From Alligator mississippiensis (lineage: Eukaryota; Chordata; Crocodylia; Alligatoridae): a stretch of 64,000 nt of DNA. Positions 21,690 to 32,552 of the stretch are shown piece by piece. Numbering within the stretch: the first letter of the stretch is position 1; every line of letters starts with the position of its first letter. Under the pieces are notes generated by a model, which did no database searches, was not told where the DNA came from, and worked only from the letters and a program-made list of their open reading frames with translations. The translations under genes and the position numbers were made by a program. The stretch lies in assembly GCF_030867095.1 (NCBI RefSeq), contig NC_081827.1, forward strand, positions 214,949,310 through 215,013,309, written 5' to 3'.

Positions 21690-22710
21690 TGCATCACACA
21701 TCAGGGCTGGGGACAGAAGTTGCACATAAACCAGTTTAAGTGATAAGAAACTATGTTAAACCTGTGACAGAATAATACATTAGTGCACGTAAACCATTTT
21801 CAAAATGACTCAAACTGGTTTAAGATGCACCTGGTTGGAGTATTACACTTAACTGATTTAGGCTAAACTGGTTTATGATACTTCTGTCCCAGACCGCATC
21901 CTGGTTCAAGTTAAATCACAGTCCCCTAGGCTGGACTGTGCTGTCCGCTCCAGAAAGCAGGGTTGGCCCCGCCGCTCCGCTCCCTAGCCAGAGCAGTGAG
22001 GGCTGGCCCACTGCTCCCCACCCCGCTGGTAAGCCCTGGCTGGGGTGTGGGGCTGGAGAGGTGGGTTAAACTTCCCTTCCCCTGAGTACGGTGCTGCCCT
22101 GCCTTGCTTACTTAGTGCTGGCTGTGACTGTGGACTACAAATCCCAGAGGCACCTAGAATTAGGAAGAGGAAGTGATGAGCAACCCTGCAGAGTTCTTCT
22201 GCTATGATTGTGGACTGTAAATCCCAGAGACTGGGGGGGCAGCAGGAAGAGGAAGTGACTACATAGCGGAGCTGTATTTATAGTTCTTTAGTTTATAGTT
22301 CTCTAGAGAAATAACTCTTCTTGTTCAAGCTTTTATGAATTTAGTGCCACTACCTTTTTCCCCACCCACCCTATCTTCAACCTGGCAGCCCTCCTACCTT
22401 CTCTCCCCCCCTGCCTGCCATCCCCAGCAGAGCATGGGCTGGGGCCTGGCTAATGGGGCTGGGGCCTGGCTAATGCCCCTTCTGCTCCAGTAGGGAGGGG
22501 GGGAAAAAGTCTTGGAGGGCTTCTTTCTTCCCTCCCTTTTGGCAGTGGCTGGCAGGTGTGCTCTAGCACTCCCAGGCTTCTGGCTTGAGCCACTGCAGGC
22601 ATGTGTCTGCATTTCTTCAATCAAAAGTAATCATCTGCTCATTTGTTTATTGGTTCAGTCTGCAGTGTAGAGTAACTTGCAAAGACTGAATCAATTCAGC
22701 CTTAGGCTTT
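21690..22710. repeat. Unclassified repeat with AAACCAGTTTAAG motifs
   Basis: AAACCAGTTTAAG or its reverse complement occurs several times (about 21729, 21812, 21866), giving a fold-back left part, followed by a GC-rich segment with an imperfect tandem of GGGGCTGGGGCCTGGCTAAT near 22436-22475. Probably a composite DNA transposon; ends not resolved. Confidence 0.4.
22132..22231 (+). promoter_or_regulatory. Two ZNF143-like motifs, 80 bp apart
   Basis: GGACTACAAATCCCAGAGGC (22132-22151) and GGACTGTAAATCCCAGAGAC (22212-22231) resemble the ZNF143/Staf consensus ACTACAAYTCCCAG. Each is followed by GGAAGAGGAAGTGA, so the pair is an imperfect ~80-bp tandem duplication. Binding is inference; such motifs are also common inside transposons. 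Confidence 0.45.
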
Positions 22711-23084
22711 TTGACTGTCTGTACGTAGCCCAGAGCAGTGAGGTTCTTGAACTTTTTTTCTAGTAGGAATGGACAGGGCAAGAAACCTAAGTGCTTTTTA
22801 AAATGAAGGTTGGCCCCTTTCTGAAAGGGGTTATCTGATCTTGCTTGTGATTGCAAGGGACTAGACTTGAGCTTAGCAGGGACCTGTGGAGTCAAACTTT
22901 AATGGGTTTTGTCATATTGGAAGATGTTGTTGCAAGTTCATTTTGAACATTTTTTTGATGCAACCAAGGCTTGAGATGCAACTATTACTTCTGGGAATAT
23001 TACTTTTAATAGGAATTTGTCAGTTTAGGCCTTCCATTTCTGAGTTTTCAGCAAGGAAACTGAAATTAAAATGCCTCTGAGATA
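22711..23084. other. Intron 1 sequence, no feature
   Basis: No exon or repeat recognised. Confidence 0.45.
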
Positions 23085-23311
23085 CAGTTATAGTTTTATA
23101 GTTTCATAGTTTCATAGTAGCTAGGGTCAGGAGGGACCTGATCAGATCATCTAGCCTGACCCCCTGCCACAGGCAGGAATGAATGCTGGGTTCACAAAAC
23201 CCCAGACAGGTGATCATCCAACCTCCTCTTGAATTTGTCCAAGGTAGGGGCAAGGACCACTTCCCTGGGAAATTGGTTCCAGATTTTGGCCACCCTAACT
23301 GTAAAATATTG

Positions 23312-24719
23312 TGTTGCAGGGCACCTCGGTGCCCCTGCTCCTATGGAGGAGAAACTGCCAGGGAGGGAGGGAGCGTGCCCTGGCTGGACATAACGAGCCC
23401 AGCTGAGGGTTGCTCAGGCAATGAGCACAGCTGTGGGTTGCCGGAGCAACTAAGCAGAGCCAGCTGCCTGTAAGGGGCAGGGCCTGGCCCTTATAAAGCT
23501 CAGGGCTGAGACCAGGCTGGCAGTTCTCTGCCAGCAGCCGGAGAGGCAGGAGCTCCCTCGGCCGAGATATGGGAAGGAGCCTAAGTCGCAAGTACAGCTC
23601 ATGATAGCCCTGGAGGCTTGAGCTATGATGAGGAGTTATGGCCAGGCGGCTTGCATTTGTGTTACAGCCTAGGGGCTTGTGGTTTTGCGTTGTGTTATTA
23701 CACCCAGAGGCTTGGGCGAGGCTGTAGGGGTTGAAGGAGGCCTCAATTACTCGCACGCCAGTGCGTGAGCAACTGGCGGCGAGGAGCGCGGCCAGTGGGT
23801 CGCGGGCGCGACCCGTAGGTTGCAGACGGGGACCTAGACCCCGTATTGCGGGTGGGGGAACATAGCCCCCAGCCCCAGGAAAGGGGGCGGTATTACTGAG
23901 GAGCCCAGTGTGGGCACGGCGAGCCCCAGAGAGGGGGAACGCCCTTGTACATTATTGAGTAGCCCAGTGTGGGCGCAGCGAGCCCCAGAGAGGGGGAACG
24001 CCCTTGTACGTTATTGAATAGCCCAGTGTGGGCGCAGCGAGCCCCAGAGAGGGGGAACGCCCTTGTATGTTATTGAGTAGCCCAGTGCGGGCGCGGCGAG
24101 CCCCAGAGAGGGGGAACGCCATTGGGTTTTATTGAGTAGTCCAGCGTGGGCGCACGGGCATAGCGAGCCCGGCCGCAGGCTAGTGCGGCAATACCCCTCA
24201 TAACAAGGCAGTGCGCTGCGGTTGCCCCTGAGAGGACAGGGAGTAGCAGCGCAGGGAGCCAGAGTCAGGGAGGGTGTCCGTGCGGTCGGCCCATAGGACC
24301 GGAGGCCCGCTAGAAAGTCCCGAAGCGGAACCACACTGGCAGGGGAAGCCCAGAGTGGGCCAGATGAGAGTCCCAGCAAGAGGCTGGGCATGAGAGAGGG
24401 AGCCCAGAGTGGGCCACATTAGAGAGGAGGGAAGCGGGTGTAAAGACCTTTACATCTGCGAGGCTTGGGGCGTGGTATTAGGGGCTGGTAGGAGCCACGC
24501 ATAGCCCATAAGGCTAGGGCGCTTGGGTAGCGCCCATTGTGCGGGGAGACCCACGAGGGGTCCAGGAGCTGACAGGCCCGAGGAAACACAAGGCAGCCTC
24601 CCTATTACATATTACATCAAGACGTGGCGGGCGAGAATGGAGGGTGCCCTCGGGCCGGAGTAGCGCAGTGAGAGGGCCTCAAGGAGATCACGGCCCTCCG
24701 CGAGGACCCCGCCGTGACA
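23312..24719 (+). mobile_element. Solo LTR with perfect 5-bp TSD inside CR1
   Basis: Starts TGTTGCAGGGCACC and ends CCGCCGTGACA (TG...CA). TATTG flanks both sides (23307-23311 and 24720-24724), and removing one copy joins the two CR1 halves. A TATA-like CTTATAAAGCTCAGG lies near 23492-23506, implying a plus-strand promoter in the same direction as STK39. At 1,408 bp it is longer than the sister copy at 12367 because of a minisatellite and GC-rich 3' part. No retroviral genes are adjacent. Confidence 0.9.
23890..24180 (+). repeat. 59-bp minisatellite, five copies, inside the LTR
   Basis: The phrase TAGCCCAGTGTGGGCGCAGC recurs with its CCC at 23905, 23963, 24022 and 24081 and a diverged copy at about 24139. 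Spacing is 58-59 bp. Each unit also carries GAGCCCCAGAGAGGGGGAAC. The copies are very similar, suggesting recent expansion. Confidence 0.9.
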
Positions 24720-25931
24720 TATTGCCTTCTGATCTCTAACCTAAACCTATTCTCCATCAGCTTATGACCATTGTTCCTTGTCACCCCAGGTGGTGCTGGG
24801 GAGAAAAGAGCTCTGCCTATTTGCTGATGATCTCCCCTGATGAGCTTGTAAGCAGCCACCAGGTCCCCCCTCAGCCTCCTCTTGCTGAGGCTGAACAGGT
24901 TCAGGTCCTTCAGTCTCTCCTCGTAGGGCCTGTCCTGCTGCCCTCTCACCAAGTGGGTGGCCCTCCTCTGAACCCTCTCCAGGCTGGCCACATCCCTTTT
25001 GAAGTGCGGTGCCCAGTACTGGACGCAGCACTCCAACTGCGGTCTGACCAAAGTCACGTAGAGGGGGAGTATCACCTCTCTGGACCAGCTTGAGATGCAC
25101 CTTTGGATGCATGACAAGGTATGGCTGGTCTCGCTGGCTGCGGTCTGGCGTTGGTGGCTCATGTTCATCTTGGAGTCAATAATGACTCGAGCCCTTTCCA
25201 CCTCTGTGCTTTCAAGAAAGGAACTCCCCAGCCTGTATGTATGCTGTGGATTCCTTCTCCCAAGGCGCAGCACCCTGCATTGTCTACGTTGAACCCCATC
25301 CTATTCTCGTCTGCCCACTTTCGTAGTCTGTCTAAATCTAGTTGTAGCCTCTCTCCTTTCAAGTGTGTCCACCTTGCCCCACATCTTAGTGTCATCAGCA
25401 AACTTGGACAGCGTGCTTTCCATCTCCTCGTCCAAGTTGCTGATGAAGATGTTAAACAGTGCGGGCCCGAGGACTGAGCCCTGGGGGACCCCACTGCTCA
25501 CATCTCGCCAGGTTGAGTACAACCCGTCCACTACTACTCTCTGGGTGCGCCACATCAGCCAATTTTTTACCCATCCAACTGTGCAGGCATCAATGCCGCA
25601 ATCGCTTAATTTATTGATGAGGATGGGGTGAAAGACAGTGTCAAAGGCCTTCTTAAAGTCTAGAAAGACTACGCCCTCAGTGACACCATTATCCAAGGAT
25701 TTAGTTACTTGGTCATAAAAGGCAATCAGGTTGGTTTGGCAGGACCTGCCTTTGGTGAACCCATGCTGATTGCCCCTGAGCAGGCCCCCCACAGATGTGC
25801 TCCTTGATGATCCTCTCCAAGAGCTTCCCGAGCACCGAGGTGAGGCTTACAGGCCTATAATTACTTGGGTCCTCCTTACTCCCCTTCTTAAAAGTTGGGA
25901 CCACATTAGCCAGTTTCCAATCCCCCGGCAC
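24617..25931 (-). pseudogene. CR1 ORF2 reverse transcriptase remnant
   Basis: The minus-strand frame 25792 to 25301 encodes [13 protein letters not shown] (motif A), [11 protein letters not shown] (motif B) and [10 protein letters not shown] (catalytic FADD, DNA 25391-25402). After a frameshift the C-terminal blocks HTLSCIQRCIS, LYVTLVRPQLECC and RVQRRATHLVRGQQ follow (25273 to about 24760). The final residues run into the inserted LTR. At least two frameshifts are present, so the gene is dead although the catalytic motif is intact. Confidence 0.85.
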
Positions 25932-26710
25932 CTGGCTAGATGATCACGAACGCTCATACAGCCAGGCCAAAGGCTCCATGATGAACCCTGCCAGCTCCCT
26001 TAATGCCGTTGGGTGGAAGGCATCTGGACCTGCAGATTTAAAAATGTCTAGCCCTTCCAGAAGATCCCTAACTACATCTGCACTGACTGAAGGCTTGATA
26101 GAGCTATCCCCAAGATTGTCCCTACCTCTGGCAGGAGGGATCAGTCCCTGTTCAAGAAAACAGAGGCAAAGAAACTGTTAAAAATATCAGCTTCCTTGTC
26201 TGGCGTGGCCACCAGATCACCATTTGTGTCTTGCAGGGGCCCTACATTGCCTGGTGCCCTCTTCTTGCTCCCAATGTACTTGAAAAAGGACTTTTTGTGT
26301 CCTTAATCCTGGACGCTAGCCTGAGTTCCATCTCTGCTTTGGCCTTCCTAATAGCCCTCCTACACTCCTGGGTCAAGGAGGAGTACTCCTCCTTGGTGAT
26401 AGCTCCTCCCTTCCACTGGTTGTATGCCTCCCTTTTAGTCCTCAGGCATTACTGAATGCCCTTGCTGAGCCAGCGGGTTTCTGAACACTCTTACCCCCCA
26501 CCTTGCTTCTCTCAGGGACTGTTATCCTTTGGGCCTGGAGGATCGCCCCTTTAAGGTACAACCATCCCTCATGGACTCCCATCTCCTCTACCTTCTGGGC
26601 CATTAGTGCCTCCCCCACTAGTCTCCTAAGCTCATTGAAGTTGGCCCTTCTGAAGTCAAGGGCTTTAGCCTTGGTGTGAGCCCTAGACGTCCTGTGTTGG
26701 AGAGTGAAAT

Positions 26711-27316
26711 CCAGCAGGATTTATAAACTTATTTATAAACTGTGTTGTATTTGCCTCTCAAACAAAGGGAAATTCGCATCTTAAATTGATTGTTTTTAAG
26801 GATATGCTAAATCAGTTAAATGAGTTAGCAGGTGAAGAATCATATAAAAATCATGCTAGAGTTGACCTGAAATGGCTGGATGTTAATAAAGACTAAGAAA
26901 TATGATAATTTTGAGAAGACTTCTTTTGAAAGAATTTTGACTGCTTTTGAAAGAATTAAGCGTGTGGTTTGTCTTTTTCCATTTCTAAGTTAGGGACTAA
27001 TACTTTTCTACCTTCCGGATGTGCAAGACAGGCAGCCGACTCCTGTAAAGTGCTTTGGCAGTCATGGATAGATGACAGAAGTAGTAGCGTGATTGTAACC
27101 AAAGTTTGTAGGCAGGATCTGGTATAAAGCTCTTCCTCTCTGCCTGATGTGAAAAAATAATTACTCTAAAGGGTTGCATCTAGATGATGAATTCTCTTCA
27201 TACTTAATACAGGTCATTTTTAAATGTCCTCTTACTTGAAGATTAAGACTCCTGTGTAATATCCCTTTACTGTCCTCAAGCTCAATAATAATTTGTAAAC
27301 TAGAGTCCTGTTAGAC
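26711..27316. other. Intron 1 sequence, no feature
   Basis: AT-rich; no exon or repeat recognised. Confidence 0.5.
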
Positions 27317-27802
27317 CAGGGCTACCCAACCTCTTTCTCAGCATGACCCCATTTAAACATTGGAAACTTTTTGTAACCCCAAAATAATGCAGACAAGATC
27401 AATGAAGACAGATTCATCAAATTTCCACTTGTCTCTTGAACTCCTTTCGTTTCTTATTCTCATCTTGTCATTAGTTTTACTGCTAGAGCTCAAAGCAGAA
27501 ACTTTGGAGAAGAGCATCCACGTTAGATTTCTTTGTCATGTAAAACATATTTCAGCCAGTCAGTATCAACATACTGATTTTTACGTCGGCTTCCTGTAAT
27601 GTACAAGCACCTTGCATCGGGGCTGCAACTGTTGTGTGTGGATGAATAACTGCCATGTGCAAGAGTTACATATCTATAAGGAAGAAGCCTATTCATAATC
27701 GGTCAACACTGTGAAGTGTCTTTAGAACCGCATTTTTTTTTTTTTTTTTAATTATCATTGGAACCCTGAATGGGGTCGCAACCCCAAGGTTGGGAACCAC
27801 TG
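27317..27802. mobile_element. hAT-type element with decayed 8-bp TSD
   Basis: Left end CAGGGCTACCCAACCTC and right end CCCAAGGTTGGGAACCACTG are imperfect inverted repeats. ATGACCCCATTT near the left and AATGGGGTCGCAACCCC near the right are mirrored. The flanking 8-mers TGTTAGAC (27309-27316) and CATTAGAT (27803-27810) differ only by transitions at three sites. A T-run of about 19 lies near 27731-27749. Confidence 0.75.
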
Positions 27803-30233
27803 CATTAGATTGTCAGTATAGCAGAGTTGCATGCATTTGGCTTTATAGTTATAGTTCAGTTGAATAATATTAATTTTTCTCATGGCTTTGGAGCAATCTG
27901 TTCCCTTTAATGTCTGAATTTGAAGTTTTTAAAAATTGTTTTTATTAGTATTTGGGTGGTAAGGGTGTATGTATGGGCCGGGGTGAGTGTTTGAGGATCT
28001 TTTTTTCCCTCTGTCTCTACTCCCTTTCACAGGACAGTGTATACTGCATCTGTATTGTTAATGGTAAGTGTTTTTGGTTTTGCTGTTTTTTGTTTAAGCC
28101 GTGAAAGAATAAACACTCCTTAGTTCTTACTGTCTGTGAGATCATCCTCTAGCTCACTGGTGGAAGCCAGTGGTGCTAAAGGACTGGATTCTGTAGGTGT
28201 TTGTTTTTAGTAGAAAAAGAAAAAGCCTTTCTGTAGTTAAATTGTAATAGCATCTGTATTATCCTTCTTACACTTAGAGGGTAAAGTCTCAGTAACAAGT
28301 AGAATGCTTAGAAAATTTTGGATAAACACAAGTGCATAATCATTTAAATTTAAAATACTCAAAGGGCTCTTTTTTGAAATGGGTTGTAATGGGCACAATG
28401 AAATACTAACCACTCTGTCTGCCCATCAGGATAACGTTACACCACAACACTTGAGGCCTAGTTAGTTTTTGATACTAGCTCCTGCAAGAGACCTGAGTTC
28501 AATTACTGCATTATTTGAGAACTAGTATTTATGCAGTATTTAGTTTTTCTGTCAAAAGAAAGTTTCAGTATGAACTAAATAGCTAATTATCTTAATTTTG
28601 ACCCACCACAAGTACTGTTCAAAATAACACAGCACCATTAAACAAAACTTTGCATTTAATGTGTATGTGCATATAATGCTACTAATCAGCATGAGTTGAA
28701 ATCAACACAAATAACTTGATAGTCAAACATTCCTATTAAGCTAGATATTCAACATGTTTATCAGGAAACAATTATTTGCTAAGATAGTCTGTCATTAGAC
28801 AGACTGTCAGGTGAGGATGACTAACATTTAAATTTTCAAATTTTGAGAAATTACTTAATGTGTAGGGACCTAAAATTCATGAGTCAGAGTTGAAGTGATA
28901 GTGATAAAGCTGTTTTTATCCATGAAGACTGTGATATAATTGTGTAAGAGTTCTAGCTGCTTGACCTAGTCTGGCCTTGACAGTTAATTAATACTTTGTT
29001 TAGAGTTTTTTTTTTTTAACCTAGAATAGTTATGTCTGTAAAACTGTCTAGTATAGACCAGGTCTTAGTTTTTGTTGCTTCTTAGGGCTCGTGTGTGGCT
29101 GTTTTAGTGACATAGTAGTTAAATTTGTTGTTGCTTAGCAACATTGACTTATTTTTATGGGGGTGCAAGAGAATTCCAAATATTTTTATTTACCCCTCAA
29201 TTTCAGATTTTGTTTGAATTTTAGCTACATGATTTCTCCTTTCTCTGAAGAGATGTTGAAAGTAGCTAAAAATAAATAAATTTAAAAATTACATATCAAT
29301 AGTAACGTATGTAACAGATGAATAAAACCTTTTAGTTTAAAACTAGTTTGATAAACTGGAGTTTAAAGGCATATGGAATGTATGGAACACACTGTATATT
29401 TAACTGGTGCTGCATAGCATTGCTTGCTAATAGGTGCAGAAGTGCATGCTACAGCTTCTTTCTTTTTGTCAAACTGCTGTGCAACCTCTCTTTGTATTTG
29501 GACAGCTCCTACTTTCTCTTCTCAGTCATTCCCAAAGACTTCCTGACTTTGAGGTTCTGTACCTCTGAAATCTGATCTGACTTGACTCCACAGGGGAAAA
29601 GATGTACTTGAAGAGGAGCCATTCTGCTGGGGACCTGGGGAAGTTAGAGCTTTAGATACCTAGAGAAAGCAGTCGTCTTTTCGTGTCCTTCTCCCCAACA
29701 CCCAGAGCTGGGGCTACTGTCTATGAATGAGATTATATGATGTGGCTGCTAAGGTAGCAGGGATGTAGATCAAAGAGCTTGATCTACAGTAGCCTGTCTC
29801 TGCTTCCTGCCAGACATTTCTCTCTTCCTCTACAGCTAGGTTCCTGGTGAGCACACTGCTACTGTATATACAGCGGGGGCTGAACATGGGGATTCTCTCC
29901 TGGGAGAAATGCAGGTGGCATGGTGTATGTAAGAGGGTCTGTTGAGGTAGGAGCAAGGGCAATAAAGGTAGAGAAGATAATTGGATGTTCTCTGAAATAT
30001 ATGCTCTTTTAAGCTTCTGGGAGCTACACTGACTAAGGTACAGTGAAGTTCATTAAGTACATGCCTTCAGGCCTGAAGAAAGACTTTATTTATTTGGAAC
30101 AGGGACTTTAACTCAACATAAACATTGTTAACTAACTACAGGAAGGGCCTTGGCTAAGCTTTTTATACCTTACTAATGTTCCTTTGTTTGATATGCTTCT
30201 GATAAGCCCCCTTGAAACTGCTGTGACCTACTC
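27803..30233. other. Long intron 1 stretch without identified repeats
   Basis: About 2.4 kb of AT-rich sequence. I see no exon with splice-site context, no RNA gene and no transposon terminus. Confidence 0.5.
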
Positions 30234-31440
30234 CAGGGGTGGGCACAATCTGGCTCGTGGGCTGGATGCGGCCCACAGGGCCATTGTATCTGGCCCACAG
30301 GGCCCCTAAAAAAATGTAGAAAATTAATATTTCTCTGCCCTTGGTTCCTGTCAAAAATTACAGGAACCAAGGGCAGTAGGAGCCAGGGGAAGCCCTGCGG
30401 GCTCCCACAACAGCGGGGTCTGCCCTGCCCCGCCCCCCAGCTGGAAACCCTAGGCGGGGTTTGTGGGCTGGAAGCACATGGCTGTCCCTGGTGCGGGAAG
30501 CTCAGGTAAGCGGGGGGCCGGGGAGAAAGACCCCGGGCAGGGAAGGAGTGCGCGGGGGGGAAGCGGCCCCTCTACGCCTGGTGCCTCACACTGCAGCTGC
30601 TTGCAGCCCACATGGGGCTGCCTGTGCCTGCTCCAGATGCCCCATGCAGGCTGTGAGTGCCTGCAGCGTGGGGCACCGGCCATGGGGTGGGGGAGGGGCC
30701 GCTTCCCCCCCCACGCTCAGTTTTTCACTGGGCTCCTTCCCTGCATGGAGAAAAGCTTCCCCCCCACCATGCTCAGCACTAGGTTGTAACCCGGTCCCAT
30801 TGCCAGGCTGGCAGCGGGGGCGGGTTACAAGTTGGTGCTGAGCGTGGGGAAAAGTGGCCGCTCGCCCACCTGATGGCCAGCGCCCCGCACTACAGCCACC
30901 TACAGCCCATGTGAGGCTGCCTGTGCCTGCTCTGGATAGCCCCGCGTGGGCTGCGAGTGCCTGCAGTGCGGGGCACCAGCTATGGGGCAGGCAAAGGGCC
31001 ACGTTTCCCCATGCTCAGCACCAGCTTCTTCCCTGCTGGCGAGCAGGGGGTAGGGGCTGTGTGCTGCCCCCCACCTGTACCACGGGGCTGGAGGGTACTG
31101 GGTGTGAGCGGGCGGGGAAGCCAGTGGGAGCACAAGGCCTGCATCAGTGTCCCAGGGCCAGTGCTGGTGGGGCCCAGAGCAGGGTGGCAGGAGCACGGGG
31201 TCCTGGCTGGCAGGGGCTCTATGGAGCCGGGCCAGATCCCCCCTCCCTGCTGGTGCAGCCCAGCCTGGCTCCACAGACCCCCACTCTGGGCCCCACTGGT
31301 GCTGGCCCTGGGACATTGGTCTCAAGATGGTGACCAGGGTGTGGGGCACCTGACAAAGGGGCATGGCTACCCATGTGGCCCTCAACAGCCTGCCAAAAAT
31401 GGGTAAGCAGCCCTGCACCAAAAATAATTGCCCACCTCTG
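30234..31440. mobile_element. hAT-type element, 1.2 kb, GC-rich internally duplicated core
   Basis: Left end CAGGGGTGGGCACAATCTGG and right end AATAATTGCCCACCTCTG match the ends of 11392-11577. The flanking 8-mers ACCTACTC (30226-30233) and ACTTACTT (31441-31448) agree at 6 of 8. The core has a ~140-bp segment (about 30589-30730) repeated about 294 bp downstream, plus an inverted segment (GGTGCTGAGCGTGGGGAAA near 30833; TTTCCCCATGCTCAGCACC near 31004). Open frames in the core exist on both strands, are low-complexity, and are not called as genes. Confidence 0.8.
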
Positions 31441-32210
31441 ACTTACTTAGTTTAGGGGTGCTTGAGAAGCCTTTAAATTGATGTCCAGGTGTCCGTTTCA
31501 CCAATTATGCAGTTTAAAAAATGTACAGTTAAATTATAAAGTAGACGATGAGGCTGAAAGATGGCAGGGACTTATACGCAGATTATCAATGTTTTTTACA
31601 ATGTAAGCAATAGGTAACATTAGAAATGGTATTTTGTTATTCAGCTAAGTGAAGTATGCATTTACCTAATATGTGTTAGTAGAGTACATGTACCCCCTAG
31701 ATTAATTTCTGGATTATTCAGAAAGTAATTGTATTTTAATCTTCCCCAACATACTTTTGTTATATTAACACGTGTAATAAAGATGGAAGATCTGGAAGGT
31801 TCTCTGTGTTTCTCTAACAAAACTGGAAACATTCAAAAGGCGTTACCAGTGACAATTTTCAGGAATCTTCCAAAAGAAGCCATTATGAAAAGCATAAATT
31901 ATGATTCACTAATTGGTTGGAAAATTCATTTTGTTACATCAGAGGAGTTAACATTTCAACCTGGGATCCCTAGGCATTTGCTCTGACTTTACTAGTCAGG
32001 TTTCTGAAAGCCCCACAGCTTGAGAAGCTAGCATCAAATCTTGTTTTATGATTAACAAGAACTGATGAATCATTGTATTAGTCTAATTACTCCTCAGTAT
32101 TCTGTAGATCACTGATGCCTCCCAGGCTTTCTGATCAGAAATTGTGTTGGTGGGAGCTGAAGGTGTCTTGAAAAGCTGGTATAATATTGAAACAGGCATA
32201 TGAGCTATAT
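31441..32210. other. Intron 1 sequence, no feature
   Basis: AT-rich; no exon or repeat recognised. Confidence 0.5.
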
Positions 32211-32552
32211 CAGAGGTAGCCAGACCACAGCTTGGGAGCTGTATCTGGCTTGTCAGCACAGTATATGCGGCGCACCTGAAATTGGACGAAGCCCTGTCCA
32301 CTTCTCCTGGGACTGCTGGCTCAGGTGCCAGGCTGCCAGGGCGGAGGCTGCAGCTGTGCTGCTTACCCTGGGGCACGCTCCCCGTGGGGGAAGTTGGAGC
32401 GGCTCCAGGTCGCTCGGCACTCCCCCATCAGCCCTCTACCAGTTCCACTGCGGGTCACTCGGCACCCGCTGTCCCCCCCCCCCCATCCCACTCTTGAACT
32501 TCCGTGGAGGATTGGATGTGGCTCCCAGGGTGAGTAACTCTGGCCACCCCTG
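32211..32552. mobile_element. hAT-type element with perfect 8-bp TSD
   Basis: Left end CAGAGGTAGCCAGACCACAG and right end ACTCTGGCCACCCCTG are imperfect inverted repeats. AGCTATAT flanks both sides exactly (32203-32210, 32553-32560). It is the same family as 59067-59330 in opposite orientation. 342 bp with a GC-rich, non-coding core. Confidence 0.92.

Larger units (their letters stand above)
23085..26710 (-). mobile_element. CR1 LINE copy, antisense to STK39, split by a solo LTR
   Basis: The left end has the CR1 tail in antisense as repeated TAGTTTCATAG units (23087-23118), then GGGTCAGGAGGGACCTGATC. The CR1 continues to 23311, is interrupted by an LTR (23312-24719), resumes at 24720 and extends through RT into the FRRANF-type segment near 26630-26660. 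Excluding the LTR it is about 2.2 kb, so it is 5' truncated. The orientation is opposite to STK39. Confidence 0.9.

Noticed and set aside
23890..24180. CRISPR-like array
   Set aside because: The 59-bp units are contiguous tandem repeats without unique spacers, in a vertebrate LTR.
30461..31406. Open frames on both strands of a GC-rich block
   Set aside because: They lie inside a hAT element's repetitive core, are low-complexity and have no transposase motif.
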